Below, piece by piece: positions 46,067 to 54,889 of a DNA stretch of 64,000 nt. Made by a program: the position numbers and the translations under genes. The stretch's first letter is position 1. Each line of letters begins with the position of its first letter. The stretch is from Pictodentalium vernedei (Eukaryota; Mollusca; Scaphopoda; Dentaliida; Dentaliidae): the NCBI GenBank assembly GCA_031216915.1, contig CM062294.1, positions 26,474,985 to 26,538,984 on the forward strand. The letters are read 5' to 3'. The notes under the pieces are model-generated. The model was given only the letters and a program-made list of their open reading frames with translations. It searched no databases and was not told where the DNA came from.

Positions 46067-47202
46067 CAGGGACCAGCCTAGGGGGGAATTTTAGGGAGAC
46101 TTCAAGTCTCCCTCCAGAAAAAATAGGGAGACTGCAGAGTCATGTAGGGAGACTTCATAGGCAAGTGGGGAAAATTAAGAATATTCATGTACCACCCCCC
46201 GCCGCCCCTTCATATTTTCAATTTATGGTCCTCCATTAACGTACAAATAATCCAGGTCCAGTTGTCTATGATGCATCTGTGCCAGGATAAAAAATCACAA
46301 TGTAATTATTGACTGAAAATCCCCCACTGCTACCTTCTCCTTCATGACCCCTCACCTCTTCTTCGTGTCAATCCCCCATCACCCTCCTGTGGTTGCCTTT
46401 CAACAAAGTCTACTAAGCTAATAATTTCCTAAGTCTGAAAGTGTGAACAGGACCAGATGTAAGAAGGTTGTTTGGGAGGTACTTTGTTAGTTAATAAACA
46501 AAATACATTCTGGGGTCGAGTATTTTGTAAAAGAAAAGTCATTCCGCATCATTTTTATGGCATTCCGGTGTCATTCCGCGTCATTTCATGTCATTCCGAT
46601 GTTTAGGAGGACCCTTTTTCAAGATCGTCCACATGCACACTTGTGTCCTGTACAAAGCTTTTCTTGACATCACTAAAGCTTTTTTTCACGTGTTTCAATT
46701 CCATTTGTGTTTTTCTGGGAATAGACAGCCCAACAGTTAACAGTCGTCAGCAAATTGAAATGAAAATAATGTGTTATAAAATACGTCCGTTGTGTATACA
46801 TTTTCGGCATCCTAAGCGACGTAACCTACTTTCAAACTGGGTTGTTTTGTTGAGTCACGTAAGTCACTTATTTTCGTTTCGACACTTGAAGCTCCGACTG
46901 GAACGCTACAAAATAGAAATAAAAAAATCTGCCGAAAGCGACAATGGACAATTGCTTGTCGTGTGATTTCAAATAAATGGACGTTTATTTGACGAATTAA
47001 AATGCCCATTTATCACACTCGAGCACATTCGATTTTTGAAAATACTCGTTTTCATGTAAACCTCGCATCACTCAGTTCAGCCTTTTCTCATTTTGGCCAA
47101 TTTTTAGAGGGCGACTTGTAATCGCCCCGACTATTTTTCTAGGCGACTTTGGGCTTAGAAGAGCGACTTAATCGCCCTAGTCGCCCTCACGGCTGGTCCC
47201 TG
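46067..47202. mobile_element. hAT-type element, 1136 bp, inside DIRS ORF2
   Basis: TIRs CAGGGACCAGCC at the left and GGCTGGTCCCTG at the right. 8-bp target duplication TGAAGAAC (46059-46066) and TGAAGAAT (47203-47210), one mismatch. Subterminal short repeats (AGGGAGACTT at left; GCGACTT and AATCGCC at right) fit hAT ends. The interior shows no transposase. It interrupts ORF2 after codon LMK. Confidence 0.9.
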
Positions 47203-47830
47203 TGAAGAATGCGGTAGAGGTCGTAGAAAACCAGGAAACACCGGGATTCTACGGCCATCTGTTTCTGGTTCCGAAACCAGACGGCTCGTTCCGTCCAGTC
47301 ATAGATTTGAGCTGGATAAACAAGCTGAACGTCGCTCCGAAGTTTTATATGGAGACGATTCGATCGGTCAGAGCGAGTATTCGGGTGAACGATTATGCTA
47401 CAAGCATAGATCTCAAAGATGCATACTTTCACGTCAAGGTACATCCGACATTCAGAAAGTATCTACGCTTCGCAGTCCTAGGAGTGGTGTATCAATTCCG
47501 GGCAATGTGCTTCGGATTGAACCTAGCACCATGGGCTTTCACTTGGGTAATGAACTCGGTAATGATGTATTTCCGAGCTCATTCGTCTGCGGTAACGTCG
47601 GCCTACCTGGACGACATTCTTCAGAGGTACGGCAACGAGTTAACGCTTCAGAACGATGTGCAGGATCTGCTTCTATTGCTCCGACGTCTCGGTTTTATAA
47701 TAAACGAGGAGAAGTCGGATCTGGTGCCGACCAAGTCATTCACACATCTGGGAATGAGCTTCGAGACGCACAACAATCTCGTTCGTCTGCCGTTAACCAG
47801 AGCGAAATTATTGTCTTCACGCAGACAAAG
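47203..47830 (+). pseudogene. DIRS reverse transcriptase domain
   Basis: Frame read from 47203: GHLFLVPKPDGSFRPVIDLS (fingers), SIDLKDAYFHVKVHP with the first catalytic Asp, FRAMCFGLNLAPWAFTW, and AYLDDILQ with the Asp pair at 47610-47615. All three catalytic Asp are kept. The frame moves by one near 47825 into the RNase H frame, so the polyprotein is broken by an indel. Wording (YFHVKVHP, FGLNLAPWAFT) is that of DIRS-type RTs. Confidence 0.85.
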
Positions 47831-48490
47831 TCACAGCGAGGGAGTTCATGAGACTGATAGGTCTGTGCGGAGCCGCTGCGGATCTCATTCCGATGGGGCG
47901 GTTACGCACTCGTCCTCTCCAAATTTTCTTGACTCAGAATTGGAGTGTGAAAATTCATTCGCTCGACATAGACGTTCTCTTGTCAAATCAAGTGAAACGA
48001 GAGATTCAGACTTGGGCAAACATTCAGTGGTTAACTCAGGGAGTTCCGCTGCAGTTGCCGGATCCGAGTTTTACGATTATGACGGATGCCAGTCAAACAG
48101 GTTGGGGTGCATCATTGATCCCAACGGATTCGAGATGCCAGGGTCTTTGGGATCCACAATTCCTAGGCAAGCACATAAACATCAAGGAAATGATGTCAAT
48201 TTGGCTTGCGTTACGTCATTGGATGGACATTATTCACAAAGCTCATATCCAAATCCTGTCCGACAATACGACAGTAGTGGCGTATATACGGAACCAGGGA
48301 GGCACTCATTCAGTTCCGTTATTCAATCTAACGGAAAGAATCCTTCTGTTTGCTCTAGAACATCAAGTTCTACTTTCGGTCCGTCATATACCGGGTCGTC
48401 TGAATGTACTAGCAGACTCCCTTTCACGAAAGGGTCGCTTGTTGCCGTCGGAGTGGACTCTCAACAAACGTATTCAATCAGATTTGCTAC
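47831..48490 (+). pseudogene. DIRS RNase H domain
   Basis: In the second frame: VTAREFMRLIGLCGAAADLIP (connection), MTDASQTGWGASL with Asp at 48085-48087, NIKEMMSIWLALRHW with the Glu, ILSDNTTVVAYIRNQG with Asp at 48262-48264, and RHIPGRLNVLADSLSR with the final Asp. All four catalytic residues appear present. The domain degrades RNA in RNA:DNA hybrids after reverse transcription. The frame changes again at about 48490. Confidence 0.85.
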
Positions 48491-48499
48491 CAATGGGAA

Positions 48500-48946
48500 C
48501 GGCCAATGGTAGACTTATTTGCGACACATCTCAACAATCAGTTGCAGACGTATGTGTCTCCGTGTCCGGATCCAAGAGCATTTGCAGTAGACGCTCTGTC
48601 GATCCCTTGGGACGGAATGATAGGATATGCGTATCCTCCAATGCCGTTGATTCAGCAAGTATTGCTAAAAATAAAACAATCTCAATGCAAGATTCTGTTG
48701 GTAGCATCTCTGTCTCCACAGAGACCGTGGATAAATCTACTCAGGTGTCTGTTGTGGGACTTACCGCAAAAGCTTCCTCCACGAGAGGATCTTCTTTCGC
48801 AGGGGAAACCGCGTCAACTTCATCACAACCCGCAAGGTCTCAACCTTCACGTTTTTCCGTTGTGCGGTCCTTCTTGCATGGCAAGCACTTTACAGGACGA
48901 GCAGTGGACGCGATGTCTAACTGTAGGAGGACCTCCTCTTCGCTAA
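48500..48946 (+). pseudogene. DIRS ORF2 C-terminal region, overlapping recombinase ORF
   Basis: In the third frame: VDLFATHLNNQLQTYVSPCP, then DPRAFAVDALSIPWDGM, GYAYPPMPLIQQVLLKI and LHHNPQGLNLHVFPLCG. This block usually follows RNase H in DIRS and many gypsy-type ORFs. I see no DPPY-type methyltransferase motif, so the extra methyltransferase of some DIRS elements is not evident. The same bases are open in the recombinase frame. Confidence 0.75.
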
Positions 48947-49902
48947 ACTATGCGGCTAAGTGGAAGGTTTTTCGTCGTTGGTGCAGGGATCATTCTGTTG
49001 ATATTTTCGATCCCTCCATACCAGATATTGCAAACTTTCTAGTATACTTGTTTGACGAAATCAAATTGCAGCCTGTTACTATTAAGGGTTATAGGTCTAT
49101 GTTATCTGATACCTATGCACACCATGATAGTTTACAAATTGGATCTAATATCTCTTTATCTAAGTTAGTTAGAAACTTCTCGATAAACAGACCCAGAACT
49201 CTTAGGTTAATTCCTAAGTGGAATTTAGCTTGGGTTCTTCTTAAACTGAAGGAAAAGCCATTTGAACCTCTTGGGACAGTAGATTTCAAATTCTTGTCTT
49301 ATATGACAGCTTTTCTCTTAGCTTTCTCTTCTGCTAGAAGAGTCAGTGAGCTTCATGCACTGTCGGTGGATAATTCTCACTATCGTAGTGTCGGGAACAC
49401 TATCACCTTCACTACTAATGTGGGATTTTTAGCTAAGAATCAGGCTCCTAATAAATATCCGGAACCTATTGTTATTAAGGCCCTTCCGTCTTCAGACGGG
49501 CGTAGGCCTTTACTCTGTCCTGTTAGAGCGTTACGTATTTATAAACAGAGATCTCAGTTTATCAGAAAGGGACGAAAACGTTTCTTTCTGTCTCTGATGC
49601 CTAATAGAAAGGACATTTCGGTCAATTCTATTGCTAGATGGATTCAATTAACTATCCGTACTGCTTATGAAAATTTATCTTCTTCTCAGCAGTCTGTGCT
49701 TAAGATTTCGGCTCATGAAGTAAGAGCTCTTTCTACATCTTGGGCTTACGCAAATAGTGTTGCTATTACAGATTTAATGAAGGCTGCTTTTTGGTCTCAG
49801 CCATCCACATTCACAAATTTTTATCTCCGAAATATTGAGTCCATTTCTGGAGACCTGCATTGTTTAGGTCCGTTATCTGTTGCTCAGAATGTCGTCCACT
49901 AA
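48500..49902 (+). CDS. DIRS tyrosine recombinase
   Basis: About 467 codons in the frame ending at 49902. The start is uncertain because the frame is joined to RNase H by chance or by the indel. The N-terminal part (to about 48930) overlaps ORF2 and is Ser-rich. The core-binding part has AAKWKVFRRWCRDHSVDIFDP and IKGYRSML. The catalytic part has SSARRVSELHAL (Arg near 49336), ISAHEVRALSTSWAY (His-x-x-Arg, 49713-49727) and TFTNFYLRNIESISG (Tyr 49822-49824). The R-H-R-Y set of phage-integrase-type recombinases is present. It would integrate the circular DNA intermediate without a target duplication. Confidence 0.85.
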
Positions 49903-50503
49903 ACAGTTGCAACTATAGTTATGCAGGCTTTCTGTTCCGGCAGTGACTCCGTCCGGCTGCCCTCTTCGCTCTGGGCTATTTGACCCAGGGCAAGGGGAAG
50001 GGGGGGGGGGAGGGTGTTCCCTTAGGTCACCTGCTTTATAGTGAAAAGCAAGGGAATTCCTCCTCCGAAGTCAGTATTTTTGAGTCGTTTCCGGGATGGT
50101 TTTAAAGTGTAATATTAATGTTAAAAATTCATTCATGTCATATTTTTAAAGTGTAGCTCGGTGTGAAGCATTTGTATATGTCAAGTGTCAAACGGGCGTT
50201 AATATACAATCCTCGGACACTTTTAAAGAATATAAAGAGTCTCAATTCTCTGGACTAACTTTATTTATTGGCTTACTTTAAAAATAATTAGTATAAAGTG
50301 TTATACTGGATGTTAATAGAGAACATGAATGTTATTGTGCTCAATTATGAAGGGTATTGTATCTTTCTAATTTATCATAAAATAAGAAAGATACATGTAA
50401 AGCCTAATACCCCTTTTCTCCTTGAGGGGTTGACTCTATATTATATAGTTCAGCTTATTGGATTTTCCTCTATGTCCTAGGCCCTCCAGCCTTTTTACTA
50501 TTC
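49903..50503. other. DIRS 3' non-coding region
   Basis: Downstream of the recombinase. Includes a G run (49998-50009) inside a stretch shared with copies 1 and 3 (GCTCTGGGCTATTTGACCCA) and AT-rich sequence with an AAGATACATGTAA repeat. No ORF. Confidence 0.6.
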
Positions 50504-50591
50504 AGCTATGTCTGGGTCATTGGTACAGTATAAAAATGTTAAAAAATTTATAGTAATTTATATATTTTTTATACTTACCAATGACCCAGAC
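50504..50591. repeat. DIRS internal complementary region (copy 2)
   Basis: AGCTATGTCTGGGTCATTGG with ACAGTATAAAAA (complement of the left tip), then TGTT, then AAAAAATTTATAG and TTATACTTACCAATGACCC (complement of the right tip). Same arrangement as in copy 1. The two halves are also partly complementary to each other and could fold as a hairpin. Confidence 0.85.
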
Positions 50592-50667
50592 GGGGATGGC
50601 CCTCCCAGGAGTTGGGAACTCATACCTCCCCGCTGAGTACATAGCGCTGACCAGGCACTGCTTGCAA

Positions 50668-50894
50668 GAATGGTAATTGGCACCAATTTCGGAACGTCCT
50701 TGACACTGCGCATGCGCAGTAGGGGCAAAGTATGGAGGTCCTTCAGGATATGATTTCTTTTGGTTTTAGATGCAAATTTTGGGGATTGGGGGGCAAAATT
50801 TGTGTTTGGCCCTAGATTTTGAAGAGTTAGCACCAGCTATGTCTGGGTCATTGGTAAGTATAAAAAATATATAAATTACTATAAATTTTTTAAC
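50668..50894. repeat. DIRS right ITR (copy 2)
   Basis: Inverted relative to 41251-41456, with the NRF1-type palindrome at 50706-50719. Extended at the outer end by AAATATATAAATTACTATAA and a T-run before the host sequence resumes. Confidence 0.85.
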
Positions 50895-51540
50895 TTTTCG
50901 GAAAATTTTAACAAAACCATATCATGTGACCCCTCTTTGGAATGAGCTCATTGAGCTCGTTCCAATGAGGGGTCACATGATATGGTTTTGTTGAAATTTT
51001 TTGAAAAAAATTAAAAAAGATATTTAAATTAAAAAAAGTTGATATCGTTTGCATTGGGTAAAGGGTTAATTGTGAAATAGATTAGACCAAATAAACTACT
51101 GCATGTTGATGTCACAGAATGTCAGAATGAAAACTAGTCATCAATAATTTTCTGAATCAAATTTATGTACATTTGTGTCGGAATGTAGCATTTTGTCAGA
51201 ATTTTAAAAAAAAATTTCTAACTGATTAAAAACATAAATATTTTATGAGTGTTGGTAATGGTAAGGCCAACGTCATTTCGTCAGGTTGAGCTTGTTGAGT
51301 TATACATGTATTTTGACCACAAGATTGTGAGAGTCATGTAAAATATGACAATAAGTACATCCTTTTCGCTCAGGTGCCCTAGAAATTAATTACTGCTGTA
51401 ATCTGTTTGACCGAGAATCACGGCGATTTTAATATCGTGTTGGACATTGACTCGAGAAACAATCGCCAATATTAGTCGGCGACTTCTCTTACATTGTAGA
51501 TCTTGAGTGAAGATATCGTGGACCTGGGATATTCATGTAA

Positions 51541-52107
51541 TGGTCACTTGCACAGTGGTGTATGTTTTGGAAGCAAAAAGTGAAAATATAAAAAAAGTAA
51601 TGGCGTTTTATTTGTAGGTAAAAGATGAACACAATATAACCCACCCTGAATAGGACAGATAACGTAAATTCTCCCTACTGAAATTATGCAAATCTGACCC
51701 AGTTGTATTTTGTTTAGCCAATCAGATTGTTCAGTTTTGAAATTGACCAATGAAAGCTCCCAACTCTAATTATTCAAATTATAAAAATGTGGCCCAGTTG
51801 TATTTTGTTCAGCCAATGGAATTGTCTTGTTTTGAAACTGACCAATCAAATTGACGGAAGGCTTTATTTATCACTGATTAATATGAAAACAAAATATCAA
51901 ATGTTTTAAAGTGAACAAAGCTGACGAGTCATACGATAAAAATAAATGTGAATGATGATCGCTCTCCTTCTCGTTGTAAACATACCAGGAGCGGTATATG
52001 CACAGACTCATCCTGCCTGAACAGAGAAGATTTTTCTCCATTTGCGGCAGTTTTTCAGGAACATGTAGCAATCAGTAATGTTGGCAATTACCATTTGTGC
52101 TTTTTTT
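51541..52107. other. Non-coding interval with a ~100-bp imperfect duplication
   Basis: CCCAGTTGTATTTTGTT, AGCCAAT, TTTTGAAA and TGACCAAT recur at about 51697-51753 and 51792-51848. The CCAAT elements make it promoter-like in appearance, but no gene follows directly. No ORF. Confidence 0.45.
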
Positions 52108-52521
52108 GGGGTTATCTCCCATAACTTAGACATCCCATAACTCAGACACTCAGTAAAAGTAGTTAATTATGTTCACCCACTATTACAATGGAATAGACTG
52201 ATATTATATTAATGAAAACAGGTTTATCCAAACAAGAGAATTACCAAAGAATTGATTATTATTTGTTAGTAAAATTTGTTCACACAAACAAAACATCAAA
52301 TAAGTTGTTAATTATTATCATTATTATTATTTATCTTCTAATCAAGATCAAACAGAACATGTTTACAGTGAACTCAGTTATGTTATAAATGCACAGTCAA
52401 AAAGGTGCTCTATATAAGATGCCAGACTTTACTTGGGTCGAAAGGGGCTTGTCTCCCATACCGCCCCTGCGCGCCTTCGGCGCGCGAAACCATTCCTTCT
52501 CTTGGGTATCATATCCTGAAA

Positions 52522-52980
52522 ATGGCTACTGTTAAGAAAGTTGAGTTTGTAATGTCACAAAAGGGCACGCCACAGGTACTTTTGGACGGCTACAGGTATA
52601 ACAGAAATAAAATAAGACAGAGCTGCTCTCACTGGAGATGTATACATTCTACTTGCAAGGGAAGGTGCACCACCGTTGGAGACTTTGTCAGAGATATCTC
52701 TTATCATTCACATCCCCCAGAAGATAGTAACACTGTGAGGTTTATCAGCACAATGAGAAAGAAAGCAAGAGAAGAGACTACCCAAATGAAGTCCTTATAT
52801 AATGAAGAAATAATTGGTAGAGACCAAGTAGAGTTACTGCCATCTTTTCCATCAATAAGTAGTGCCTTGTATAGGCACAGGCAAAAAAAAATACCATCAC
52901 TTCCCAAGACAACGGCTGAGGTTAACCTTGACAGCACATGGTCTGAGACTTCAGATGGACGTTGTTATTTACTTGGATAG
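52522..52980 (+). pseudogene. MULE transposase N-term with FLYWCH finger
   Basis: ATG 52522 follows a GC-rich hairpin (GCGCGCCTTCGGCGCGC, 52469-52485). Residues 1-65 are a FLYWCH zinc finger: VEFVMSQKGTPQVLLDGYRY, then HWRCIHSTCKGRC and SYHSHPP supply the Cys and His ligands. Residues 70-150 are a charged helical linker typical of MULE transposases. The frame then ends at 52980 and the DDE catalytic domain that should follow is absent. Confidence 0.75.
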
Positions 52981-53390
52981 ACGCCATGGAGTCAACCCTA
53001 GAAGTACCTACAGCAACAGATTTTAATGACTATATGGTCACAACATGGGTTGATGATGATGCAAGATTCCAAATCCCTCTTTGGAATCATCATCAGACAA
53101 CAGATCCTGGGACAAACAACCACCTAGAAGGCTTCCACAATCGCTTGAATGGAACATTGCCCCACAGACACCCAAATATCTTCAGGTTTGTGGAAGTTAT
53201 AAAGAAAATTGAAAATGCTGATAGAGCAAAATTCGCACAAATAAATTTTGGCGCATCTCCACCAAGCAGGAAAAGAGTCTACAGGGAAGTTGAGAACCGA
53301 CTTCAACGTCTAAAGCAAATGATGGTTGAAGGACAAAAATCACCTCTAGAATTTCTAGGTGCAGCAGGACATCTTCTAAGACTAGCTTAA
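52962..53390 (+). pseudogene. MULE transposase C-terminal part
   Basis: The frame overlapping the previous one reads VTTWVDDDARFQIPLWNHHQ, TTDPGTNNHLEGFHNRLNG and HPNIFRFVEVIKKIE. This W...(T)N..E..H..LN pattern follows the DDE domain in FLYWCH-type MULE transposases. The stop codon TAA (53388-53390) is part of the TTAA where the piggyBac MITE begins, so the MITE may have defined this end. The catalytic core between the two parts is deleted. Confidence 0.75.
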
Positions 53391-53552
53391 CCCTTTACCC
53401 AACGAGGACAATAGATGACACTTGCAAGAAAATGTCTTAGCAATTGAACATTTTGTCTTAAAAACATAGCTGATGACCCTTTATTGAAACGAGCTCAATG
53501 AGCTCGGTCCAGTGGAGGGTCATTAGCTATGTTTTTGAGGCAGTTTATATTT
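53391..53552. mobile_element. piggyBac MITE, left half (DIRS copy 3 inside)
   Basis: TTAA 53387-53390, then CCCTTTACCCAACG, then a hairpin around ACGAGCTCAATGAGCTCGG. It is interrupted near 53552 by the DIRS left ITR. A possible worn right end, GTTGGGTTAAAGG, lies near 59821-59834, beyond the DIRS. Confidence 0.8.
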
Positions 53553-54889
53553 TATATTTTTATACTGTACCAATGACCCAGACATAGCTGGTGCTAACTC
53601 TTAAAATATAGGGCCAAACACAAATTTTGCCCCCCAATCCCCAAAATTTGCATCTAAAACCAAAGAAAACATGTCCTGGAAGGCCCTCCACACTTCGCCT
53701 CTACTGCGCATGCGCAGTGTCAAGGACGTTCCGAAATTGGCGCCATTAATCATTCTAAGTTTGGCCCTTCATCAGTTAACATCTGACTGATCTTTGTGCT
53801 TGTAAATCTCAGTTTAAATGATGCCAGACACATAAATATTAGTGAAATGGTGATTCTAAGGAGGATAGAGAAGGAGGAGAGGAAAAAATGTGTGACAGAA
53901 TATTATCAGGGCTGTAACTTAAAATTTTTTAATGAAATTATGTTAAGTTACCTATTTTCGAGGCAGCAGCCATTTTGTTGTCATTCTGATTATTTAGTTA
54001 CACTGTTTTTTAAGTGTTTTCCTCTCTCCCTGTCCTTTAAGTCCCCCCTCGCTATTCTCCCATGCTTTTGGCATAGTTTTTGTAATTATTATTACTAAAT
54101 TTTCTTGGGAGTTTTAGCTGAATAACAGAATGAATTCTGTTCTTGTCCCCATGTTTACGTCTTCACCTACGGGTGGTTAGGCGTTGTGTTCTGCATCTAC
54201 CATCTGATGTTCTGCAGTTTCTTCCCTGGAAGTCTCTGTTTTGCATCAGATAGTGTATTTTTGGTAACTGATTTCGGGCCTGGGTGCCTGGAGTCTTATT
54301 TTAGTGTTTTTACACTCATTGTTTACATTTACAACAGCCCTCTGTGTGAGGGGGGGATTTCTGGAAAATAATATCTTGATGTTATTTTAATCATAACTAG
54401 ATACATTATTATTGTTCGTAAGTGTTGAATAAATTGTTTAAAATATTTTTAAAATTTTTGTCGACACTTAGGCTTGGGATCCATTGGGGCTCAACATTAC
54501 TTTTCAGAAACTTGGGCTGTTCTGAAAAAATATTTTTTCAAAATATTTTGATTTCAATTATTTTTTCTATATTAATGGATCATATTATTATTATGTATTT
54601 TGATTGCCAGGGGTTAGTGCGAGTACCAGGACTTGTTTTCTTTTCACATTGAAAGGATATTGATCAATTGTATTAGGAGGAAGTCTTCCTCTGACTTTAT
54701 AATCATTCTATAGGTGGTCAGTGTACTCGCATTAACTCCTGTTCTGTATCGTATGATTTCGATGACAATATGGGAAGCGTATGTCACGGTATGTTATTGG
54801 GGAATTGGACACTCCGGTCCTTTCCCCGCAGGGTCACTCTACTTTATCAATTTCTATTTCAGACGATCAAGATTAGGGTGATGTATCTG

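Larger units (their letters stand above)
41251..50894 (+). mobile_element. DIRS retrotransposon copy 2 (most complete)
   Basis: A 9.6-kb element inserted in a piggyBac MITE. Order: outer left ITR (41251-41456), a second left ITR (from 41651), a decayed gag 5' segment (to about 43598), intact gag (43699-45834), ORF2 start (45776-), a 1136-bp hAT insertion, RT, RNase H, C-terminal region, tyrosine recombinase (to 49902), ICR and right ITR. The uninterrupted target at 27230-27260 shows the junctions directly. Two frameshifts and the hAT insertion disable ORF2, while gag and the recombinase frame are open. Confidence 0.9.
41185..51065. mobile_element. piggyBac MITE split by DIRS copy 2
   Basis: TTAA plus CCCTTTACCCAACG lies at 41181-41198. 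The other end CATTGGGTAAAGGG plus TTAA lies at 51052-51069. The left half stops at GAAAAAATATTA (41250) and the right half resumes at TTTTCGGAAAATTTT (50895), exactly the continuous sequence of the 27178-27417 MITE. Confidence 0.9.

Noticed and set aside
47202-48512. 436-codon frame continuing past the RT
   Set aside because: Only the first ~205 codons are RT. The rest is a shadow of the RNase H frame, with low-complexity Ser-rich peptide and no motif.
51544-52071. Minus-strand ORFs as host exons
   Set aside because: Short, low-complexity frames in AT-rich DNA without splice context or family resemblance.
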